64,000 nucleotides of DNA, taken from the NCBI GenBank assembly GCA_028641055.1, contig JAPCYS010002482.1:79944-143943 (forward strand), read 5' to 3'. This DNA is from Alopecurus myosuroides (lineage: Eukaryota > Streptophyta > Magnoliopsida > Poales > Poaceae). A program made the position numbers and the translations under genes. A model generated the notes under the pieces. It was not told the DNA's origin, ran no database searches, and saw nothing but the letters and a program-made list of their open reading frames with translations. Positions 22,590 through 33,900 of this stretch are shown here, piece after piece (position 1 is the first letter of the stretch; each line of letters starts with the position of its first letter).

Positions 22590-22830
22590 CACTTGGAAAG
22601 TCGATTTTTTACCAAGTGTTATATAAAACACTAGAGAAAGCCGATTATTTGCCGGGTGTAACACTAGGACAACCACCGAGTGGGTTTCAGTGTCATTTTT
22701 TGTTGATTGTTGTTTCTATCACTCTTCAAAGGGTTTGTTTGACAAACACCATATAAAATACACTTGTACACTCGGCAAACCCGTCGATACCGGTAGGTCA
22801 GACCAAGCAGTTGAATTGGACACTTCTATT
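22590..22830. repeat. CACTA subterminal-repeat-like segment
   Basis: Motifs gattatttgccgggtgta, accgagtggg and cactcggcaaaccc are variants of the ttgccgagtg / cactcggcaa subterminal repeats of grass CACTA elements. No intact CACTA end is visible near it. Confidence 0.5.
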
Positions 22831-23366
22831 TGTTTGATGAGCTACATGCCGATTGTTATTATGTTTCTACTGGGTGAAGCGGGTGGTATGCCACTTAGTG
22901 AAAACGACAGCTTCCGCGTCCTTATACTTTGTCACAGGAAGTCCCTTCAAAATTAGTTAGAAAAATGTTGTGCTGAACAATGTCCTTTTTTTTTTTTGTT
23001 TTTTTTTTGCTTAACGCCTATGGCAGCTGCATCTATTTTACCATTACCTATTTAGTTATTCATCAGCGAGCCAAATGCATATGTGTTCTTATCTATTGGT
23101 ACATATTTTTACTATTCATTTTCATGACTTTCTGAAAGCTTGGCTGCACTCCAATTAGCATGTCCAACAATTGACAAATCTACACGATTTATTATTTATT
23201 AATATTTTACATTATTTCCTTGGCAACTCTTAATGTTTTTACACATGCCTTGACAACTCACATACAGAAATCGTAGTACATGCATGAAGCAGAATTACTG
23301 ATCTCTCTACAAATTACTTGCATGTGTTTTTAAACGGCATTACTTTGCATGCTTGAGCTTGGCAAC

Positions 23367-24355
23367 CTACAGCATGCCTTCGATGGCGTCCTTCCAGACC
23401 CTGCCGTGCGTCTGGTCCTCCAGCAGCAGCTGCACCGTCCCTGCCGACGTGCTGAGCGCCACTGCAAAGCATCTCCTGCCATCCACCACCGCCTCGCGGC
23501 CCGGCGACACGGCGAGGACCTCGTCTGCACGACAAAACAGCCGGCAGACAGAAAACGCGTCAGTACACAGCCAGACGCGAGTGTGTGCACGTGGTTGATT
23601 TGATCAGAATAGCTTACGGTCTTCATAGGTGGTGAAGACGCCACCCAGCCGCTTCTTCCCAAGCCTCAGCGCCACCGTGCCGCCGCCGCCTACCCGGGGG
23701 AACACGGCCACCGTCCTCACGCGTACCCTCCCTGCAATCAATGGCGGATGATCTTTACTTCTTAGCTTTCTGGTTTGCAGGGTCAGGATCGAACTCAGAA
23801 TAAGGGCGCGCGGCCGTCTACGGATATGTAATTGGTCCCTCACCGCAGGGCAGGCAGACCCTGAGAGCCATGCCTTTCTGGATGCTGTCGTTGATGCTCG
23901 CTGCCATGGCACTGCCACTTGCGCTGGCGCCGATTCCTCTGACGTCCGCGGCCCTGAGCTTCAGCGCGGCGGCTCCCCTGAGGCACGTCGCAGCGGCGGC
24001 GGTCAGCGTGAGGATCTCGGCGGGGGAGCGGCTGTCGGTGCCAGCCTTGACGGCGGAGGTCACTCGGGGCCGGTGGGCGCCGGCGGACTCCGCAGCCTCC
24101 GCGCAAACGGTGGCCACAAGCGCGGCAGCGGAGGCCAGCACCGCGCCCATACCACTGTCTCCGTCGATCCCCCGCGGCTCGCACGACGAAGCAACGCCTG
24201 CGATGGCGGCGGCGAGCTGGGCCACTGAGACGGCCGCGTGAGCCTGCGCCGAGTGTAGGCGGAGCTCGTCGCGCCTCCGCCGCGTCCGGCTACCCGTGCC
24301 GAAGACGGTGTCCAGGAAGTAGCCTCGCAGGATCGCCCATGTGTCCAACATTCAG
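23367..24355 (-). CDS. VAN3-binding-like gene, exons 3-5 (DUF828 and PH-like domains)
   Basis: Exon 3 (24355-23844) follows the acceptor tttttgcag. From an internal ATG at 24351 the three exons give an uninterrupted 259-residue frame (508+114+158 nt, divisible by three), which a gene finder could call as a stand-alone gene. Introns are 112 bp (gtgagg...ttgcag) and 93 bp (gtaagc...gtgcag). Residues from about 30 to 165 match the DUF828 helical domain. The PH-like part reads [11 protein letters not shown] ... [17 protein letters not shown] ... [12 protein letters not shown]. It is shorter than most family members, because the N-terminus lies on the distant 5' exons. Confidence 0.85.
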
Positions 24356-27300
24356 CTGCAAAAACATCCACTGCTGTCTATCAAATCCCACGGATACGTA
24401 AGTTAAACGCGCCAGCCCCATACTCCATACCCACACACGTACAACAAAATCAGACATCGAGACAAAGATACCGATCAAAAACTAACAGAGATTTAACATA
24501 ATCCGTTTGGCTGTTTGCTAGTAGTACTTACTACTCTCTCCGTTCAACAATAGATGATTGAACGGAGGGAGTATTTTTAGATGAACCCGGAGCACCTCCC
24601 GGGATCATCCATGCATTTCATTCAAATGAAACACATAAAATTAATCAATTCCTTGTCTTGATATCCTTACCCAGTTAGGCTGGTTCAGCCTATGATGCTT
24701 GTGCTGCTTGGAGCTAGGCTCCCCGCTGGCCAGAAAACTCTGTAGGTAAACTAAGAAAATTAATTAAGTTGATCATCATACATACTCATGTATTGGAAAG
24801 GCCAAAAGATATTTAATCATTTGTGATCGCTTTTTTTTGTTACAAAATTGTGATCGCTTAGCGTTGGAGATAGGTAGGCACGCATAGATGCCTAACTATC
24901 TACAATAAAATAAAAGATAAAGAAGAGGCAACTTTACGCTTCTACTTCTTTTGAGGAAAAGCTACATCGTTTATCAGTTTAGTAACTAAAAAGGTAGGAC
25001 CAGAATACATGCGAACCGAGTCATACTACAATGAACACGATCCGCCCTTTAGCTAGGACCAAAACAATCAACATGATCCGTATAACTATACATATCTAGT
25101 ATATGAGCTACCTCATTGGCCTCCCCTATTACAAAGTCATGTTGTTCTATTACTTACTACAATCTTGAACTTGCTAGAAACCTTTCAAGAATCTTTTTCT
25201 TTTTTGCTTTCAACAAAATGGAAATGTGTAATCCAAACGAAAGGCTTAGCTTTCTTAAGGGGAGACTATAATCTGACGAGTATCATCACATATTGGAAAA
25301 TAAGATAAAGCACATACACACCCTACAGTCTAGCACTCGTGTTTTTGGGACCTGTGACCAGCAAAAATCAAGATGTCCGTTGGACTTTGCCTTATGCATG
25401 GCATGTGTCCGAGACTATGAGATGGAAATCATGGTTAGATTTTGTTGGATACAATGTCCATCTCGAGAACGTTGTCCATTTATTTATAGACAATGAAATA
25501 ATACCACTTCTTCAAACGAAAATTATGTGAAATTAAGAAATAATATCAATGCAACAAATTAAAATTATGTTATAATTCGTGTCATCGACCAAGACACATC
25601 CTTAATTTTGTTATCATAGATGTGATTGCGATTACACCCATAGCATTCTATCATAACATATAAATTATCGGCTAGATCACAAGCTGAATTTACTTTAGTG
25701 TGGTCGAATAATATATGTAGACAAATCTATCAACTTGATTGATATAATGAATGATTAACGTCTTGGGATGAAAATTTAAGTATGAGTAGTACGAATGATC
25801 AACTCTCCAACACAGCAAACAAAATGATTGTTTCTTCATTCACTCGACTCACATTATGAGTCACATGCGCCTCAAACTCCAAGATCAAGACCCATGCAAA
25901 CCTAACGGAGTGAAAACTATTTGAAAGTTCTTATGTACTTGAATATGCCTATTACTATTTCATTCAATCAAACTTGATGCCGAGAAATCACTAGTACAAA
26001 TGGACCTATTTAAGCCCCTCCCAACCCAATCTCACACGGATGGAAGAAACTCAATGACATGTGACATTTTGGACATAATTCAGACCCTACCATGTGTGAT
26101 GTTGCACACACCGCACACAATTCAACGAAAGAAAGCGTGGGTGACACATCCCACACGACTAGCCATTTTGAATCATGTGCAGTGTTGGCGATTTTAAGGG
26201 TGTGCTATTTATTTGCTATGCTTGGAGGAACAAAGTGTTTGTGATTCTGCCGCGCATCACAAATGTGCGGGAAATATTAGTCTTGTATGTCACTTTTCAT
26301 GCCAAATTCTCTCCTTGGCTTCCATGCAACGCATGTTGGCTGCTCGCCTTCCTGCCACATGACATGCGTTTCCGACAATGCAGATTCCTCATCCGCATCG
26401 TCGAAGAAGCACAATGGTTTGCCAGAAGCACATGTCGCACTTCTTCTGTGTCGCGGTGGCCACGTGCTCCCTGGAGCTCCTCTCCATCTAGGGGCTTCGA
26501 ATTGTCCAGAAGCTCCTCAACCCCCGAGCGCCATCGTTGCATCGAGCACATGCCTCCTAAGGGGAGGAGGTACACCCCTCTATTCTGCCAGAGACAACAG
26601 AGGAGAAGCAGTCCCTCGTTGTGTCGGATCATGGTGCCAACACATGCTCCTCCACCCTGCACTGGTCGTCTGCGTTGTCCCGCGAAAACTTTGAACTGGA
26701 TTTGGAGATGGATGACAATGAAACGACGATGATGCTGGAGGATTACTCGTCGTGTCTCAAACCGTGGAACGAGGCTAAGTGTGAGGCTGGGTAGGACATG
26801 CTCCACGAGCATCATTTGTTGGGGGAGTCGTTCGACTAAGTGTAAGGAATACAATTAAGGTGCGGGAGGAGTACGCAGCAAGGAAGAAGCATGGTGGTGA
26901 GGTATAGCTGGCTAAACGGACCAGCTCGAGGCACGGAAGAAAAAGGCCGGCACGATTTTAGCTTGTCACGCAATAAACGGGCCCCGGGACGACACAAACC
27001 CGTTAGTGCTCATGTTTGGCTTCAATTTGATGCCCGTGGGCCCGCACGGCATGACATGCTTAGTTTTTTTTTGAATGTTTACCGATTTTGTCTTGGCCAT
27101 AATCGGACCATAAACGGGCCAAATAGGCTAAACGTGCTATGCTTGGCCGGCCCATCGTGCCGATGGGCTATGCCCTGTCTGGAGGTCGAGACACACGGGC
27201 TAGTCCGGTACGGCACGTTTGGCAATCGTGCCTAACGGGTTGGGCCGTATTCGTGCTGTGCCTCTGACAAGTTGTGCCTTGCCAGGTTGGGCCGTCCGTT

Positions 27301-27503
27301 TGGCCAGCTATATGATGAGGTGATTGCCATGCTCCACGTGATGATCGAGTCGACCTTCTCCTACGAGGCTGACCGAGCGAAGGGTAATGCCCCACCATGA
27401 TGTCAAGACCTTCAGCTCCAGCAAGGGAAATGTGGACATCATCTACATATCCGACGAGGACGAGGACGACCATGTTTAGATATTATATTTTAGGTGTTTT
27501 TCA

Positions 27504-27567
<64 letters not shown>

Positions 27568-27922
27568 CGCTATTTGACACCCAGGGTGCAGAATAGTTAT
27601 TCTACACCCATCCTGTATATTTTGAACCGTACATGATTTTGACGTCACGTAAATTTTGTCATATTCCTTATGTCAAGTAGAACGTAAGAAAATATATACA
27701 TGACATAAAACTTTTATTTACGTGACGCTAGAAAAAAAATTAAAGAATACACATTTTTATGTTGTTTTTATGACTTTTATGTTGCTATGACTCATATTTT
27801 TCATTTTTATGCCTATTATTTTCTTATGGATCAAATATGAACATAAATAATTACATATGTCACATAAATTTTTGATTTGGAAACATAAAAAAAAATTGTG
27901 GGTGCAAAATAAGTATTCTTCA

Positions 27923-27986
<64 letters not shown>

Positions 27987-30900
27987 AATTAACAGATGCT
28001 CCATGGTACCCTTGCTCCTGTACGAAATATATATATATATGTATAAAATTTATGTGTACAAACCAATATGCGGACTATTGCATATAGCGGAAATCCTTAA
28101 AAACAGCTATAGCGTGCTATAACGAGGCTATATATAGCGGCAAATTTGTACATGAAATATCGGCAAATCATTTAGCGACAACATGCTCAAACATCTATAG
28201 TGGAGCTATATCAGGTTATTTAAATCTATGGTACAAATGTATGAACGTTCAAATGAACTAAGTTATGCATTAAGCTATATTGATGTCTTTTGTTTGGTTA
28301 TGATTTTTTTTTCTTGATTGTGTTTTGTTCAGGTATGTGTGGTTTATGAATTATGATATATGAAATGTTTGAATGGACAATCTACCATATAGTTAGGAGA
28401 AAACTCATTTCGATGTTATGTGTGTTATCACACACTATTTATATGACATAACCATGTGTAATATGGGTCATTCCCACATGTTTTATATTTATGAATCGTG
28501 TGCGATGTAGAATAATCCGCACACAGTTTATTAGTAGTTTGTCTCCCTGCCTACTCACGCTTGAGTGAATTGTGTGTCACTGAAATTTTTAATCAACGTG
28601 TGTATGAATTATTTTGTACTACATATACACCTACAACTTTGATAGGGGTGGGGGTGGGGTGGAGAAGACCCCACGGAAAACACGGATGTGCCACGTCTAT
28701 ATGACCAAGTTCATGTCCATTTTCAGACATTTTTTATTATAATGGATTATTTTTGGCACAAACATGGCTTCCGGTGTGCCTAAAAATGTACCTTGTGTAG
28801 TAGGTACAAAAAAAGATGCAAAGTAACTCGGGTATAGATCAAGGTTAGAATTTTCTAGCCTTTATTACATGTTCCACCAATTAAATGAATTTGTGCCCGT
28901 TTGTGGAAAATAATTCAATATTAAACTACATGTGTCTGATAGGTTGTTCAGAAAAAAAAATATATGCATAATTTCACATATAGAAGTAGGAAAGTATGGA
29001 AGATCCATAAGGGTGTTCAAAGAATTAAGATTTTCTATAGAAATGTGGTCCCATTGTTTGCACCACCTTTTGAAAACTCAAAGAATATGTAAGAAGGTTT
29101 AGAAAATGTCATGGCTTGGCATGGACTCCTTTTAGGGCAAAGTGCCAAAAATAGAATTACTTGATTTTGATAATTTAAAAAAACACGCTTCACAAAATGA
29201 CCTTCCACCAACAAACTTTTATAGATTTCAACCCAAATGACCATAGGGACGAAGCTGCTCAATACTACTGTGCACCAGGGTTAAATATTTTGTTACTAGT
29301 GCTTAGCTATTGGAGTTAGCGTGTACACCTGGTTCTGCCAGCATCGGTGCACGAGGTCAAATTTTTTTTAACTTGCGGCCTCATATCGTTTATCCTAAAT
29401 GTCCCTTTATCAAACTATCACCCGCTGATGGTCCCTCAAAAAATTTCAACTAAATATGACCCCTCCCCTAAAATGTCATAGTAAAAGCCTAAAAAGTGTT
29501 GTGGCAATCTCAGAGCCCTTGAGAATCTCAGACAACACCATTTAGGTTGGCTTATCTGAGACTGCGAAGTGCAAAAAGGGCTAAATCTTTTGAAATAAGC
29601 CATTTCATATATATGGCGTTTTTGCAACATTGGAGGCTCTTAGATTTTTCCACAGGCTCGAAGAATCTCTGAATATGCCATTTGTTTTGGCGTTTTTGAC
29701 AACTTGAGGGGCTCTGATATTGCAAATAGAAAAAACACCATATCAAATCGCTTGTTTCAAATGACAGTTTTTGCATTTCACAGTTTCAGTCACTTCAAAG
29801 TGAATGGCGTTTTCTGAGATACTTAGAGCTTCTAAGATTGTCAGAACACCTTTTACGGGAGGGGACATATTTGGCTAAAAGTTTTTGAGTGGCCTCATTT
29901 GGATGTGAGCCGTAGATGTAGCATCTCTTGGTGGGCAATTAGCCAATAGGCCATATAAAAGTCAATCAATCATGCACCAATCTCGTTTCCTCTTCTAGTC
30001 CACTTTGTCTACTCGACCTACTCATCCAACGAGACGATGGAGGACAGGTTGCATCCTGCGCAGTGGCGAGCATCCTTTCATTCCTGGACCAGCGACCCAA
30101 TCAGCCACCCGGCCACCCCTCACCTCCTTCAATCCAAACCGTACCACCCAAGGTACTATCAATAACAAGTACTAGGGTATTATAGGAAACCTTACCATTC
30201 AATAGCCTTGAAATGGGAGAAAAAAGAGGCGGTAACCTATGGTTCAATCAATCATGAATCGAAGGGTCACATCTTTCTCTAGCGACATCGATGAGGCGGG
30301 GGGGGGGGGGGGGTGGGGTGGGGTGGGGGTGGGGTGGGGGTGGGAGACCTCGAACCTAAGGTCAACGATGTTGCAAGGTCACTAAATTTAGAGTTTGGTT
30401 TTGGTCTCCCTAACAACATCGACGAGGTGGTGGCAACTATGGCACATTGGAATAACGCCTCTCTGGCCTTTCCCTACATCGTCAATGTTTTCGACGTCGA
30501 TGAAGAGCCAGTGAGGGTAGGTGTTGCCATATCTGTTGGATTCCTTTGGATTTTGGAAGTTAGTATGTCGTTAAAGGGAAGCCGTTCGCTGGTCTGTGGT
30601 GCTACATCTTCGACTCTTCGTTCGTTTGGGTTTGTTTCATGGCAAAGTATTGCAACGTTGTGCTCTTTGGGGTGTGTCCCCAGCAGATCTTCTTTCAGAG
30701 GTTATCTGATCTCCTTGTACATGAAAAGTGGCTATTGCGGTCATCAAAGGTTGGCGAAGGCGTTTGTAGGTGTTCCGGTCTTTTGTTGCTTGTTTAGTGC
30801 ATGTTTCAAGCTCTGGCAGATGTCTAACAATCGAAGGAGGAGGACAACCGATATGATTTAGTGTATTTTTGTTTTGTACTGGCCGTGTTGCGTCGACTTC

Positions 30901-33900
30901 TATCTCCTTTCTATCAGTTGTTGTTTTCCTTGATAAATATCAGATATAACATGCCTTTGGATGTATTATCTGGAAAAAAAACTTATTCTTCAATGCCACT
31001 AGGTCCGTTTGAAGTTTTCACTCCCCTTAAAACTTTTTTGGGAAGTAGAGAATATAATTTATTTAATTAGCCTTTATCAAGTACATTTGCATGGATAGGC
31101 GCTTCTCGCTGATGAAGCTCATGAAAACTTATTTACTAGTGCCCTCAATGGTAATAGTTTGAGTAATAATATTATTTGCTACATGGATGAAAATTTTATT
31201 TATGTGTCCATTATTTTTGTTGAATTATGTATGCTAAGATTTGCCAAACACTAAACTATTAATATTTTTCCCTCGGTTACATATATATTATTGCGTCATG
31301 TCGGTCAAAGTTGTGTACCAGGGTACTTTTTTCTCTAGATCCACCCTTGAATCACCAAGTTCATGTCCATATTGGGACCAATTTTCTACCATGATCTGAA
31401 TAAACACACACCAAACCATATTGTATGGCTTGTGTAGGTGGATTAAGATTTTTTTCTAGCTTTACTTGCACTCTCCAGCATTAAAATGAATTTACGCCCG
31501 TTTATCAAAACTCAATGACATGTGTGTGATAGGATGTCCATAAAAATCACAAAAAAACTGAGATTCATGTATCAAAGTAGCCTGCATTTTGCACCTCCAT
31601 TTGAAATAATTGAAAGAATATTATAAACAAGGAAATGCGAGGGCGTGACATGAATTCCTTTTATAGGTGAAAGGTTCCACCAAAAAAAATCACCACTTGA
31701 TTTTATTTTTCTTGAAATATGCTTCACATAATGGCCTTCCAAGTACAAATTATCATGGTTCCTAACCCAAAGGACCAAGTTCATACCCTTTTTTATACAT
31801 TTTTCATGACAATAGATTTATTTTTTGGTGCAAACATGCCTTTACCATGGGAATAAATAATGTTAAAGAAGATTTCACCTTTGTGGACAATTCATGTTCC
31901 ATATTTTAAATGTCTAAAAAGGGGGAACCTTGGGAAGCATGCACAAAAAAATGACGTGAATATGTTTGCAGGACATTTTTCACACATACTATACCATATT
32001 ACCATGCTTATGTGGGTGGATTAAGAATCTTCTAGATTTTATTCCATTTTAGAATATTTAAATTACTTTATTCCCATTGGTCGAAAGTAATTCAAAATTC
32101 AATAACATCTGTTTGACAGGATATTCAAGAAAATAAGGAAAACCCACATTAATATTCCCAAGTAGCAATGTATTGAAGATCCATAAGGGTGTTAAAAAAG
32201 TCAAGATCTTTCCACTGAAATATGGGATTGATGGTTGCACCTCCTTTTGAAAAAACTCAAAGAATATGTAGAAAAGGTCATAAATGTTAGGGATTGGTAC
32301 GGAATCCTTTTATGGGTACAATTTTTGTACCGATGAATTTATCATTTAAAAATATTTTCATGATTCATACAATTGTATACCTGCTATTCATAAAATAACA
32401 CTAGTGAGAAAGTTTTGTGTTGCAAATAATGTCCATGTTTGCATACAATGCCTTTTTTGGATGTACATTAATAAATGGAAGAATAATATGTCACATCCTT
32501 AATTTAGTGACCCTAACTATGTTTGAATTGTAACCATTGTATCTTACCAAGGTATCTCTACCTATTTAATTTTTAAAATGTATATAAAAATAGTTAAACC
32601 CAAAAGATGAGAAATATCTTGGACCCATGTTAGTAAAAAATGTAAAAGTCATGTGGATCTACAGGAAAAGGAGAAAATAGCTAGAAATGAAGGTTCTACG
32701 GTAAATGTCACTTCTTTGTGCAGGTATAATATCACATATAAACCGCACCAGTTCACGACTTAAACTAACTCCGTGTGCTGATATGATATCATGTAAAAAT
32801 GACAGGTTCAATTAATAATTACGTACTTACGATATGCATGCATGATAATATTCATGAGGTTATACACCTAAGAAAAGAAAAATACACATATATCAAATAT
32901 TTTGAAGTTGGTTAGCTCCAAACTTAGTTATGTTTATTGATTTAGTCTCTCGTACTCATGGAGTGGTTTCTCAATCTGATGTTTTATATAAATAGAAGAA
33001 TAATGATACACTATGATTTCGAGAAAGTAAAAAATGACTATTATAACCAAATCTAAATGAACCTCATTCATTAAATTTACATAACCATACAAAAATAGAA
33101 CATGCCCGTTAGATATCCTTTATCATATCTAAACAAAGCACAACCGTTCAATCTTTATAACTATATATACCCTGGACAATATCACATCAGTTAGATCCTT
33201 TTTTTACTTTAGCTGGATAAATCACAAAAGGATAGATTTCCATAGTTTAATTTTGAAAGATACCATATGATAATAGATTTTACAAGTATACATGTTAATT
33301 ATTAGTTCCACTATACACCTAGTCTAACATGTTAGTCCTTTCCGGGCACGTCAATGCTAATCAACTGCAATGAATAGATACAATTGAGCCGCTATACTAA
33401 ATCCAAGTGAAAAAAATCGCTGACCAATTTATGCTTTGTACACAATTATTACTATCAGTGATTTGCATATATAAGTCTTGAGGAGCTGCATGCTAACAAA
33501 TGTCTAAGGCATGATTAGGCACCGCATGAGTGTCAACAGTGGCGTTGACTGTTAGATGTTCTGGTCATTTATTTATTAAAAAAAATCTTTCTAGTGTAGA
33601 TTGTTAGAAATAAGTGCTTAAGGCTTAAGGGTGTGCGAGGCTATCTTTATTCTGCAAAGAGGATATAGGAACAAACATACCAGATTGCTCTGCACAACCA
33701 AGCATAAAATAACAGGGCACCTACGCTAGGGAGCACACAACAATTGATCTAGAGTCATGCTAACTCGAAAATACATCACCACTATTACTTGGATCTCCCC
33801 TAGCTATCACGACCGTCGATTTCTTGGAGATTCGTGCTGAATTTTTGCTTCGCACATCCTCAACTTCACATGTTTTCTACACTTCAGTCCACGACATAAT

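Larger units (their letters stand above)
25989..28623. mobile_element. Candidate CACTA element (degenerate, non-autonomous)
   Basis: It starts cactagtacaaa at 25989 and may end at ttttgtacta (28614-28623), the complement with the last bases changed. Both flanks hold GTGTG-rich subterminal repeats: catgtgtgatg and cacacaccgcacaca on the left, cgtgtgcgatg and tgtgtgtcactg on the right. Inside are a nested 406-bp TIR element and two AT microsatellites. No transposase is recognisable. The right boundary is uncertain; a second possible end, tttgttactagtg, lies near 29301. Confidence 0.45.

Noticed and set aside
26175..26854. ORFs of 135-185 codons on both strands
   Set aside because: Three long frames overlap with no family resemblance. 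They fall inside the candidate CACTA element and are probably chance.
29285..29301. tttgttactagtg as the right end of the CACTA element starting at 25989
   Set aside because: It pairs well with the left end, but the GTGTG-type subterminal repeats stop near 28590 and the flanking trinucleotides do not match, so the nearer end was preferred, with low certainty.
30313..30861. 182-codon ORF starting in the G-run
   Set aside because: Its start is low-complexity glycine, there is no recognisable domain, and it lies antisense in an intron between repeats.
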